Source: Gemmobacter caeni (GTDB lineage: Bacteria; Pseudomonadota; Alphaproteobacteria; Rhodobacterales; Rhodobacteraceae). From it: DNA of 45,254 nt. Where the stretch lies: the NCBI RefSeq assembly GCF_003054195.1, contig NZ_QBKP01000004.1:1-45254 (forward strand). The letters run 5' to 3'. The notes under the pieces are model-generated. The model saw only the letters and a list, made by a program, of their open reading frames with translations, was not told where the DNA came from and did not search any database. The number at the start of each line of letters is the position of its first letter. Within the stretch, counting starts at the first letter, position 1. This document shows, piece by piece, positions 13,716-21,547 of this stretch. The position numbers were made by a program, and so were the translations under genes.

Positions 13716-15647
13716 ATGAGCACACGCGACACGATGGAGCTGAAGGAAGAAACCATCCGTGCCCATTACGAGGGGGCGCTGGGCTTGCTGACCGGCTTCG
13801 ATCACGCGCCACGCATCGCCACGGCAACGGCGGCCCCGGCGGCGGAACCCGAACGCTCGCCCGGGATCGGGGCGCGGCCGCGTTTCCGGTCGACCGTGCC
13901 GGGGATGGCGGCGCGGCCCGTGGCCCGGCCCGGCGGCGTGCGGCTGGTCGAACGGATCGAGGCTTTGGGCGAGGGTCTGGTGACGCCGCCCGAGGCGCAG
14001 GCGCTTGCGGCGCTGCGGCGGGGTCTCGCCATTGCGCTGGCCATGGGGGAAACCTTTGCGCAAGGGTCCGCGCTGGCCGAGTTGAAACGTGCCAACCTTG
14101 AGGCCCGCCTGCCCGAACCGCGCCGGGCCGAGTTTACCGCGCTGCTGGCTGCCGAGGCGCTGGTGGTGTTGCATGCCTTCGCCAATGCCACGGCCTATCT
14201 GCTGGCGCCTGCGCTGGGCGAGGTGACGGTGGAACTGGGCACGGTCGAGGAGATCCTGACCGACAACGCACCGCTCGCGCTGCAAGGTGCGCTGTGGGAG
14301 CTGGATCAGGACATCGCCACCCATGGCACGGATGACCCACGCCTGATCGCCACCATCGCTGCCTTCTGCGAGGCGCTGATGACCCGCGTCGCCTCCCGCG
14401 TCGAGGGCGTGGCACCTGCCGCACTGTTTGCCGCTCAAAGCTGGCGGGTGGAGGCGGACGGGCTGACCCTTGCAGGCTTCAGCCCCGCCCGCGCCGCGAA
14501 GGGCACGGCACTGACCATGCAGTTCAGGAAACCGACCGAGGTGGTCGGCAACCATATCGCCAAATATCAGGCGATGCGGCTGGCCAAGATGCTGATGGCC
14601 TATGATTTCAGCCGGAAGCTCAACCCCTTCGCGGAACTGGGCGGCTTCATCTTCACCTTCATGGGCGATGGCAAACCGGGCACCGGCAAGACCACGCTTA
14701 TTCAGATGATGGCGGGGCTGTTGAACGATTACTGCAAGGTCGCGGGCTACCCGTTCCGCTATCAGAACTTCTCGATAGACCAGATCGACAGCTATCAGGG
14801 CAAATCAGGGCAGAACGCCAAGGCCTTCATCACCAATGTCATCGACCCGGCGGTGATTGCCTTCGGCACCATCGACGACATCGACCAGATCGCGGGCAAG
14901 CGCGGCGACCGGCAGTCGAGCGCGGGCCAGCAGGAGGTGACGGCGGTGTTCATGGAGGCCTTCGCCGGCGCCAATACCGTGGTGCGCGGCAATTGCACCT
15001 TTGGCATGTTCTCGAACTATCCCGAAAACGTCGATGACGCGCTGCGTCAGCGGGCGGGTGCACGGTTTCTGGTGGATGGGCCGCAAAGCCGCGAGGATTA
15101 CATCGACATCCTCGCGCTGCTGCTGGGCAAGAACCATGCGATTCCGCTGGGGGAGCATGACCTGTTTGCCGCGCAGGAGATCAAGCGCGCCGTGGCGGCG
15201 AGTTTCGAAAAACACGCCCGCCCGCAGGAGGACGGCCTGATCCGGGTGTTCGACAAGGTGGCGGCTGACATCGGGCCGCTGGACACGATCGCGAAGCTTG
15301 GCACCTACCTCAAGGCGATCCAGCAGGCCGATGACCGTTTCACCGGGCGGGCGATCAAGAACATCACCGACGCGGTGAAGGTGCGGGCAATGGATTTCGA
15401 ACTGCCCGACGCTTGGATGGAAACCCCCGACCTGTTCCTGTTTCAGCCTTATGAGCGGAAGATGGAGATGATCCGAAGCCTGATGACGCCAATCACGGTG
15501 GAAATGGTGGTGCAGGAGATCAACCGCTACGCGGATTCGGAATTCCGCTATGCGGACAAATCGGACGAGGCTGCGATCAGCGCCATGGTCCGTGATTTCG
15601 GCCGGCAGGAAGAGGCGAAGCGGCGCTATCTGGAGGGGCGGGGATGA
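13716..15647 (+). CDS. Classical-type AAA+ ATPase with a long N-terminal domain
   Basis: A 643-residue ATPase. About 270 residues precede the ATPase module; they include an alanine/proline-rich linker (35-70) and a helical domain (75-240). Walker A is GDGKPGTGKTT at 317-327, and Walker B is VIAFGTIDDID at 380-390. The sensor-1 asparagine is N434 in MFSNYPENVDDAL, followed by arginines at 444, 446 and 450 (RQRAGAR), where classical AAA proteins carry their arginine fingers. The order resembles FtsH/Vps4-class unfoldases, but no protease or membrane segment is fused. It probably works as a ring on partners encoded beside it. The exact substrate is unknown. Confidence 0.9.
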   Translation: MSTRDTMELKEETIRAHYEGALGLLTGFDHAPRIATATAAPAAEPERSPGIGARPRFRSTVPGMAARPVARPGGVRLVERIEALGEGLVTPPEAQALAALRRGLAIALAMGETFAQGSALAELKRANLEARLPEPRRAEFTALLAAEALVVLHAFANATAYLLAPALGEVTVELGTVEEILTDNAPLALQGALWELDQDIATHGTDDPRLIATIAAFCEALMTRVASRVEGVAPAALFAAQSWRVEADGLTLAGFSPARAAKGTALTMQFRKPTEVVGNHIAKYQAMRLAKMLMAYDFSRKLNPFAELGGFIFTFMGDGKPGTGKTTLIQMMAGLLNDYCKVAGYPFRYQNFSIDQIDSYQGKSGQNAKAFITNVIDPAVIAFGTIDDIDQIAGKRGDRQSSAGQQEVTAVFMEAFAGANTVVRGNCTFGMFSNYPENVDDALRQRAGARFLVDGPQSREDYIDILALLLGKNHAIPLGEHDLFAAQEIKRAVAASFEKHARPQEDGLIRVFDKVAADIGPLDTIAKLGTYLKAIQQADDRFTGRAIKNITDAVKVRAMDFELPDAWMETPDLFLFQPYERKMEMIRSLMTPITVEMVVQEINRYADSEFRYADKSDEAAISAMVRDFGRQEEAKRRYLEGRG

Positions 15648-15682
15648 GCGTTTGGGGGCCCTGCCCCCGCGCCTGCGGAGCG

Positions 15683-15710
15683 CCCCGGGATATTTGGGAA
15701 CAGATGAAAG
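15683..15710 (+). repeat. Dispersed intergenic element, copy 2 (within the operon)
   Basis: The 75-base space between the ATPase gene and the next gene holds a GC-rich hairpin region (GGGGGCCCTGCCCCC at 15655-15669). CCCCGGGATATTTGGG follows at 15684-15699, then AACAGATGAAAG. It resembles the copies near 8445, 23904 and 42977. Its place inside an operon may reduce expression of the genes downstream. Confidence 0.4.
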
Positions 15711-15722
15711 GAGCGGGTTGCG

Positions 15723-17093
15723 GTGCGGCGGCTGATTGAAAAGGGCCTGATGTTCGGCAATCTGGTCGAGGTGTCCTCGCCTGCGCTGGTAGAACGCTAT
15801 CGGCGGGCGCTGCGGCATCTGACGGGCAAGGACACGACGCTGACCGATTTTCACATCGACATTTCCGGCTATTCGCCGGAGATCGGCGATGAGCTGGGAG
15901 ATGATCTTTATCTCAACCCCAATGGCTGCAACCGGCAGTTCATCCTGCTGACCACGGCGCAGAAAACGGCGCCGCTGCTGCATATCAGGTTTTCAACATC
16001 GCGCGGCATCCTGCAACAGTTCATCGAGGCGAACGAGGCGCAGTTGTTCGCGCTGACCGCGCGCGATGCGGTGGCCGGAGAGTTGGAGAACAGCGTTTAC
16101 GAAGTGTCCACCCCGGCGCGGCTGTTCGACATGCGGCGGGTGACGGTGCAGGCCGACACCATCGGCGGCCATGTGCGCGATGCGGGCAAGCTTGCCGCGC
16201 TGGTGGATCGGTTCCGGCGCGAGCCGGAAGGCTGGCGCGACGATGTGCTGATCGCGCAGATGATCGAACTTGCCAAAAAGACTGGCGATGTGACGCGGGT
16301 TCCAATCTCGTTGCCCGCCATGAGCTTTGAACAGCCTGATTTCTGGACCGCGCATTTCGGCGGCCTGTATATCTTCCGCGAGCTGGCCTTTACGGGGGTA
16401 ATCACACGCGCGCCGAAAGCGGGGCTCGGCGCCCTGCCAGTGGCGCCGGTGATGGATCTGGGGGACCGGAACGCGATTGCCGATTGGCTGGAGCGGAACA
16501 AGCTGGTCGAACCCATCGTGCAGGCGCGGGGCACGGATGTGGCGGCGATCCTGCGGCAGAAGATGGATTTCATTCTGGTCGATGCGGCAGACGCGCTGAA
16601 CCTTGATCTGGGGCAGGCGACGCGGGCCGATCTGCGCAAGATCGCGCATCGGCTGGGTGCGGCGCTGCCGGCGGAGTTTCAGGGGTTGGGCGCGCTGCTG
16701 CGCTGGGTGGAAGGGGCGGGGGACTGGCCGCGGCTCACCTCGGAACATCCGGCCTATTTCTATACGTTGCGGGCAAGGCCGGGTCGCCTTCGCGATCTGG
16801 TGAACATGCTTCTGGCCGAGCTGGCGCCGTTGGACGTGCGGCAGCTTTACATCACCCACAAGGAACTGTTCTACGACAGCTACCGCAGCTGGAGCGACCG
16901 CAAGCGGCAATATGTGGCGGATTTTCTGGAGCGGGAGTATCTGGTGGACCGGCAGGGTGCCCGACGCGCGCTGTTCGGACCGGAGCCGGGGATGGATGAG
17001 TTGCAGCGCCCGGAAATGCGTGAGGGGCCGAAACCGGCGCCCGATCTGTTGCAACGTGTCGGGCCCTGGGGGGCGGTGAGGGGGAGGGGATGA
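15723..17093 (+). CDS. Unknown protein D of the AAA/DUF1523 operon
   Basis: A 456-residue soluble protein with no family name I can assign. It begins MRRLIEKGLMFGNLVEVS and contains a long mixed region. Near residue 380 it has a conserved-looking stretch (YITHKELFYDSYRSW, then KRQYVADFLEREYL), and it ends in a proline/glycine-rich tail. No signal, membrane segment or catalytic signature is seen. The start is GTG, with AAAGGAG about 9 bases upstream; an ATG at residue 10 (15750) is an alternative. The stop overlaps the next ATG by four bases. A GC-rich element separates it from the ATPase gene. Its role is inferred only from the operon. Confidence 0.82.
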   Translation: MRRLIEKGLMFGNLVEVSSPALVERYRRALRHLTGKDTTLTDFHIDISGYSPEIGDELGDDLYLNPNGCNRQFILLTTAQKTAPLLHIRFSTSRGILQQFIEANEAQLFALTARDAVAGELENSVYEVSTPARLFDMRRVTVQADTIGGHVRDAGKLAALVDRFRREPEGWRDDVLIAQMIELAKKTGDVTRVPISLPAMSFEQPDFWTAHFGGLYIFRELAFTGVITRAPKAGLGALPVAPVMDLGDRNAIADWLERNKLVEPIVQARGTDVAAILRQKMDFILVDAADALNLDLGQATRADLRKIAHRLGAALPAEFQGLGALLRWVEGAGDWPRLTSEHPAYFYTLRARPGRLRDLVNMLLAELAPLDVRQLYITHKELFYDSYRSWSDRKRQYVADFLEREYLVDRQGARRALFGPEPGMDELQRPEMREGPKPAPDLLQRVGPWGAVRGRG

Positions 17094-17356
17094 TCGGTAT
17101 TCTGCGTGCCTGGCTTCTTGGCCTTGTCGTCCTGACGGCCTTCTACTGGCTGCTGAAGATCTACTTCCGGTCCACCCGGCGCGAGAGGCTGGAAAAGCAG
17201 TTCGAGGCCGAGGCGATGACGGGCGACCGCGATGCCTGGGTCGAAGCGCAGATGAAGGACTACGGGCGCAGCCTGAAGCTGAAGCTCGTCTGGCTGGTTT
17301 ATATCCTGCCGATGATCGGCATGGCACTGGCCATCTATTTCGTGAATTACGACTGA
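17090..17356 (+). CDS. Small two-helix membrane protein of the AAA/DUF1523 operon
   Basis: An 88-residue protein with hydrophobic segments at about 5-24 (WLLGLVVLTAFYWLLKIYF) and 67-84 (WLVYILPMIGMALAIYF). They enclose a charged loop of some 40 residues that begins with RSTRRERLEK. The positive-inside rule places the loop in the cytoplasm, where it could meet the soluble operon proteins. The ATG overlaps the stop of the preceding gene (ATGA), so translation is likely coupled. The family is not recognised. Confidence 0.8.
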   Translation: MIGILRAWLLGLVVLTAFYWLLKIYFRSTRRERLEKQFEAEAMTGDRDAWVEAQMKDYGRSLKLKLVWLVYILPMIGMALAIYFVNYD

Positions 17357-17371
17357 AGGAGTGCCCTTGGC

Positions 17372-18025
17372 ATGTGGAAATATATCAAATGGGGCTTCCG
17401 CATCACGGTGCTGATCATCGTGGCGGCCTTCCTGCACTACACTTTGCCGCAGCGGGATATCGTGCGGATCACCGGCACCTACAACCGGCTGACCGAGGTG
17501 GGGGCGAACTCGATCTTCTACGCCTCGCCCGACAGCGGCACGACCACCAATACGGTGGACCGGCGTGACATCCGTTTCATCGAGGCGGCCTATCCCGATG
17601 GTGGGCCGATGGTCTATCGCAACGAGGATACCGGCTGGATCTGGCCGCCCTATTTCAAATACGACAGCTCCAACCTTCAGGCCGAGGCGACCAATGCGAT
17701 CTCGCCCAAGGACAAGCCGGAATGGGTGGCGGTCACGCATTACGGCTGGCGGCTGCCGATCTTCTCGATCTATCCCAATGCGGTGAAGATCAAGCCCGTC
17801 GCGGGGCCGGATGTGCGGCTGATCCCTTGGGTGAACATCGTGGTTCTGGTGCTGCTGGGTCTGCTGGTCCTGATGCTGTGGCGCATGTGGGCCCAGTTCA
17901 AGGAGCGGATGATCGAACCGGCAATGGATGATCTGAACAACACGCTGGATGCGGTGGATGCGCGGGCCGATGCGGCGCGGGACCGGGCGCGGGGCTTCTG
18001 GGGGCGGTTGTTCGGCAGGAAATGA
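17372..18025 (+). CDS. DUF1523 family membrane protein
   Basis: A 217-residue protein matching the DUF1523 pattern as I know it. An N-terminal membrane segment (7-24) precedes a periplasmic domain with HYTLPQRDIVRITGTYNR, repeated acidic-aromatic motifs and a GWIWPPYFKYD stretch. A second membrane segment lies at about 151-170, and a cytoplasmic coiled tail (RMIEPAMDDLNNTLDAVDAR) follows. The function of DUF1523 is unknown. A GAAGGAG site precedes the ATG. It closes the operon and ends at a strong bidirectional hairpin. The cytoplasmic helical tail could dock the soluble partners (inference). Confidence 0.85.
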   Translation: MWKYIKWGFRITVLIIVAAFLHYTLPQRDIVRITGTYNRLTEVGANSIFYASPDSGTTTNTVDRRDIRFIEAAYPDGGPMVYRNEDTGWIWPPYFKYDSSNLQAEATNAISPKDKPEWVAVTHYGWRLPIFSIYPNAVKIKPVAGPDVRLIPWVNIVVLVLLGLLVLMLWRMWAQFKERMIEPAMDDLNNTLDAVDARADAARDRARGFWGRLFGRK

Positions 18026-18032
18026 CGGTAGG

Positions 18033-18054
18033 GCCGGGGGCCTTGGCCCCCGGC
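18033..18054. terminator. GC-rich bidirectional terminator hairpin
   Basis: GCCGGGGGCC at 18033-18042 and GGCCCCCGGC at 18045-18054 form a perfect stem between two converging genes. There is no T-run, so it may act in both directions by stalling or mRNA protection. Confidence 0.6.
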
Positions 18055-18061
18055 GTCCTGC

Positions 18062-18880
18062 TCAGTCGCCGAGCTTGGCGTGAACCTCGTCCAGGTCAAT
18101 CTCGCCAATCGGCATCTTGTTGCCCGGATTGTCGAAATCGTATTTGAACAGCTGGAAATCGCGCTTGTAGATTTCCCAGACCAGATGGCGCGACAGGTCA
18201 TCGAAGTAGTCTTCCACCGGGTGCAACCGCTTGGGGCCATGCCCCTCGCTTTCGTTGAACTTCGGGATCTTCTTCAGGTTGACCTTTTTCTTGCTCTTGA
18301 TGTTGTCCAGCACGACCTGCATGCCTTCATCGAATTTTTCGGTGAAGAAGATGTGGTCATACTGGCCGCCGTTGACGATGAAGGTCGAGATATGGCCCGA
18401 CATCGCCGACCAGTGGATGTCCGGCTCCATCGGTTTGCGCCAGCGGATCGTATCGCGCGCGAACAGCAGGAAGCGGCGGAAGCTCGCGATCTGGTCGAAC
18501 TCCTGTTTGCCATCGTCGCCACCGACCTCGATGCCGTATTTCTGGATCAGAAGCGGTACAAGGTTGCCGCGATAGCGTTTGCCATTGCGCTGGATGCCGC
18601 AGATCTTGTCGAAGAAGCTCGACAGGATGCGGGTATAGGGGTTGCGCACGCAGGTGAAGGCATAGCTCTTGTGCCCCTTCACATTCGCCTCGATCAGGGG
18701 TTGGCTGGCCTCCTGGCTCCATTTGTGGAGGCCCTTGGTCGAATCGTGGATGTCGCCGTCGAAGAACTTGCCATGGTCGGAATAGAACATGATCTGCCCG
18801 ATGGACGAGCAGGCACACTTGGGCACGACCCGATACACCACACTTTCGCTTTCCGTCATCCAGGTTCCCGGGAACCCCAT
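18062..18880 (-). CDS. Sulfotransferase family protein
   Basis: A 272-residue PAPS-dependent sulfotransferase (family 2 type). The 5'-phosphosulfate-binding stretch is VPKCACSSIG at 19-28, and the 3'-phosphate site is VRNPYTRILSSFF at 78-90; these are the two hallmark PAPS contacts. The C-terminal half is rich in aromatic and charged residues, as in carbohydrate sulfotransferases. The ATG at 18880 has a GGAGG site 9 bases upstream. A longer TTG start at 18949 would read through a GC-rich hairpin and is unlikely. It is divergent from a GT14 glycosyltransferase, suggesting that both act on one surface glycan. The acceptor is unknown. Confidence 0.85.
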   Translation of the reverse strand: MGFPGTWMTESESVVYRVVPKCACSSIGQIMFYSDHGKFFDGDIHDSTKGLHKWSQEASQPLIEANVKGHKSYAFTCVRNPYTRILSSFFDKICGIQRNGKRYRGNLVPLLIQKYGIEVGGDDGKQEFDQIASFRRFLLFARDTIRWRKPMEPDIHWSAMSGHISTFIVNGGQYDHIFFTEKFDEGMQVVLDNIKSKKKVNLKKIPKFNESEGHGPKRLHPVEDYFDDLSRHLVWEIYKRDFQLFKYDFDNPGNKMPIGEIDLDEVHAKLGD

Positions 18881-18904
18881 CGGCCACGCCTCCAAACACC
18901 TTTC

Positions 18905-18922
18905 GCCCCGCGGGGGCGGGGC
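18905..18922. other. Hairpin in the sulfotransferase leader
   Basis: GCCCCGC at 18905-18911 and GCGGGGC at 18916-18922 are a perfect 7-base inverted repeat around GGGG. It lies 25 bases upstream of the sulfotransferase ATG, within its untranslated leader. It may affect translation; there is no T-run to make it a terminator. Confidence 0.4.
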
Positions 18923-19027
18923 TTCTGTCTTACTCGTCACAAAAAGCAAACAAACACTGTCTTTTCAATGACCAGTAAAGCATTTTATGGAAACAGTGAC
19001 GAATAGCATCGGGGTCAGGTTTCCTGC

Positions 19028-20605
19028 ATGGCAAAGATTGCCTATATTTTGTTGTGCCACAAGGACCCTGAAGGGATCATCGCTCAGGCGCAGCGCCTGA
19101 CGGCGGCTGGTGACTATATCTCGATCCACTTCGATGCCCGCGCGAAGCGGGAGGATTTTGACCAGATCCGTTCCGCGCTGGCGAACAACCCCTCGGTGAC
19201 CTTCGCGCGGAAGCGGCTCAAATGCGGCTGGGGGGAGTGGAGCCTGGTCGATGCCTCGTTGCAGGCAGTGCGCGCGGCGGTTGAGGATTTTCCGCGCGCG
19301 ACACATTTCTACATGCTGTCGGGCGACTGCATGCCGATCAAGACCGCCGAATATGCCCATGATTTCCTGGATCGTGAAGAAGCCGACTACATCGAGAGCT
19401 TCGATTTCTTCTCTTCGGACTGGATCAAGACCGGCATCAAGGGCGAGCGGCTGATCTACCGCCACTGGTTCAACGAACGGACCCAGAAATGGCTGTTCTA
19501 CACCTCGATGGGGCTACAGCAGAAATTCGGGCTGGAGCGGACGATCCCCGAGGATCTGACCATCCAGATCGGCAGCCAGTGGTGGTGCCTGCGCCGCCGC
19601 ACGGTGGAATGGATTCTGGATTTCTGCCGCAAACGGAAGGATGTGATGCGATTCTTCCGCACCACCTGGATTCCCGATGAAACCTTCTTTCAGACGCTGG
19701 TGCGCCATCTGGTCCCGCACGAGGAAATCCGCACCCGGACGCTTACCTTCCTGATGTTCACTGACTACGGAATGCCGGTGAACTTCTACAACGATCAGTA
19801 TGATCTTCTGATCGCGCAGGATTATCTGTTCGCCCGCAAGATCTCGGTCGATGCGCAGGAGCTGAAAGAGCGGCTGGGCAACCTGTACACCTCCGAAGGG
19901 GTGCATTTCCCGGTGTCGAACGAGGGGCGCAGCCTCTACAAGTTTCTGACTGGCCGAGGCCGGATCGGCCGTCGTTTCGCTCCGCGCTTCTGGGAGACCG
20001 AGGCGAGCCTTGGACGCGAACGCACGCTGCTGATTGTCACCTGCAAGAAATGGCACGTTGCCAAGCGGCTGGTGCAGCGCATCCGCGATGTTACCGGGCT
20101 GGCGGCGGTGGATTATGTGTTCAGCGAGGCATCGACCCCGTTGCCCGATCTGGGCGGGATCCAGTCTACTCTGGAAAAGCGCACGCGCCATCGCCGGGCG
20201 CTGGTGCGGATGCTGTTCGATTACTGGGATACCGACAAGCTGGTGCTGTGCATCGACCCCGCGAATGTGGAGCTGATGCAGGATTTCTACAATGACCGCT
20301 CTAACGTACGGCTGCTGGAAATCGAATGCGACTTTACCGACGACTATCTTCTGGGCCACGCCCGGCGGGTGGGGCTGGCAGGGGACAGGACGCCACAAGA
20401 GGTTCTGGACCGGCTGCTGCCGACCATCCGCTATGACGTGCGCTTTGAAAGCGACCGTATCCGCGACGCGGATTTCGAGAATTTCCATCGTATCCGGCAG
20501 GCTGCCACGGTAGAGGATAATGCCGGACCGCTGGCCGCCTTTCTGGGTGTGTCGCGCGGCAAGGCGCAAGAAATCGCAGAAACCCATTATCTGTTCGTGG
20601 ACTGA
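19028..20605 (+). CDS. GT14-type (core-2/I-branching) glycosyltransferase with extra C-terminal domain
   Basis: A 525-residue cytoplasmic or membrane-associated transferase. Residues 1-250 match the core-2/I-branching beta-1,6-GlcNAc / xylosyltransferase family (GT14): IAYILLCHKDPEG at 4-16, MLSGDCMPI at 96-104, IGSQWWCLRR at 181-190 and PDETFFQTL at 216-224. Residues 330-525 form a second alpha/beta domain (LLIVTCKKWHVAKRLVQRI) of unknown role that is found attached to this transferase in Rhodobacteraceae. A sugar-nucleotide donor (UDP-GlcNAc or UDP-xylose) is expected. It is divergent from a sulfotransferase and 5 bases upstream of a HIT gene. A capsule, O-antigen or exopolysaccharide role is inferred. 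Confidence 0.88.
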   Translation: MAKIAYILLCHKDPEGIIAQAQRLTAAGDYISIHFDARAKREDFDQIRSALANNPSVTFARKRLKCGWGEWSLVDASLQAVRAAVEDFPRATHFYMLSGDCMPIKTAEYAHDFLDREEADYIESFDFFSSDWIKTGIKGERLIYRHWFNERTQKWLFYTSMGLQQKFGLERTIPEDLTIQIGSQWWCLRRRTVEWILDFCRKRKDVMRFFRTTWIPDETFFQTLVRHLVPHEEIRTRTLTFLMFTDYGMPVNFYNDQYDLLIAQDYLFARKISVDAQELKERLGNLYTSEGVHFPVSNEGRSLYKFLTGRGRIGRRFAPRFWETEASLGRERTLLIVTCKKWHVAKRLVQRIRDVTGLAAVDYVFSEASTPLPDLGGIQSTLEKRTRHRRALVRMLFDYWDTDKLVLCIDPANVELMQDFYNDRSNVRLLEIECDFTDDYLLGHARRVGLAGDRTPQEVLDRLLPTIRYDVRFESDRIRDADFENFHRIRQAATVEDNAGPLAAFLGVSRGKAQEIAETHYLFVD

Positions 20606-20610
20606 AACCG

Positions 20611-20997
20611 ATGCCCTACACCTATGACCCGCAGAACATCTTCGCCCGTATCCTGCGTGGCGAGATTCCCAACCGGACGGTGCTGGAAACCGCGCATACG
20701 CTGGCCTTCCACGACATCGCACCGCAGGCGCCGGTGCATGTGCTGGTGATCCCGAAAGGCGCCTATGTGACCTACGATCACTTTGCCCGCGACGCCTCGG
20801 ATGCCGAGATCGCGGATTTCCACCGTACGGTGGCCAAGGTCTGTGCGCTGCTGGGCATTCAGCCGGGCGAGGGGGGCGAGGGGTTCCGCGCCATCACCAA
20901 TGCCGGGGAGCATGGCGTGCAGGAAGTCCCGCATTTCCACCTGCATATCCTGGGGGGCCGCCCCATGGGGCGGATGGTGGCGCGCGCCGAGGGCTAA
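20611..20997 (+). CDS. HIT-family nucleotide hydrolase
   Basis: A 128-residue HINT-branch histidine-triad protein. The triad is seen in VPHFHLHILGG near residue 110, and the N-terminal NIFARILRGEIPNRTVLET and a DIAPQAPVHVLVIPK stretch are typical. Family members hydrolyse purine nucleoside phosphoramidates and acyl-adenylates. The gene follows the GT14 gene after 5 bases and shares its transcription. A link to glycan work is not evident. Confidence 0.93.
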   Translation: MPYTYDPQNIFARILRGEIPNRTVLETAHTLAFHDIAPQAPVHVLVIPKGAYVTYDHFARDASDAEIADFHRTVAKVCALLGIQPGEGGEGFRAITNAGEHGVQEVPHFHLHILGGRPMGRMVARAEG

Positions 20998-21064
20998 TGC
21001 GCAGACTTCGGGTCGTTTCCGGGGCTGCCAGACGTCAGTCTGGCCAAAACCCCGGAGGAGACCC

Positions 21065-21529
21065 ATGCCCATACACTTCACAGCCCTTGCCACCGAAACC
21101 GTGCGCCGCCTGCAAGCGGGCGGTGCAGATGCCAACCATATGGCGCCGGAGCGCCATATCGCGCAGGGCAGCGGCAACCCCTGCCGCCATTGCCTGAGCA
21201 TGATCCCCGAAGGTGCGCCGATGCTGGTGCTGGCGCATCGGCCCTTCCCGGTCATGCAGCCCTATGCCGAATGCGGGCCGATCTTTCTGTGTGCGGAAGA
21301 TTGCCGTCAGGGCGGCGGGGCGGATCTGCCCGCAATGCTGGCCTCGCCGGATTACATCATCCGGGGCTACGGCCATGACGACCGTATCGTCTATGGCACC
21401 GGCGCGGTGGTCCCGACCGATCGCCTGATCGCCGAGGCGGAGGCACGGCTGGATGATCCGCGCATCGCCTATCTGCATGTCCGGTCGGCCCGGAACAATT
21501 GCTACCAGTGCCGGATCGACCGGGCCTGA
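21065..21529 (+). CDS. DUF1203 family protein
   Basis: A 154-residue protein matching DUF1203 as I know it: NPCRHCLSMIPEGAPMLVLAHR early on, then PYAECGPIFLC and a C-terminal NNCYQC. Its cysteine-rich, metal-binding-like layout is characteristic, but its function is unknown. The ATG has a GGAGGAG site 5 bases upstream. It follows the HIT gene after 67 bases and converges with pyrG across 18 bases. Confidence 0.85.
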   Translation: MPIHFTALATETVRRLQAGGADANHMAPERHIAQGSGNPCRHCLSMIPEGAPMLVLAHRPFPVMQPYAECGPIFLCAEDCRQGGGADLPAMLASPDYIIRGYGHDDRIVYGTGAVVPTDRLIAEAEARLDDPRIAYLHVRSARNNCYQCRIDRA

Positions 21530-21547
21530 GCGGCAGGCCGCACGAGG

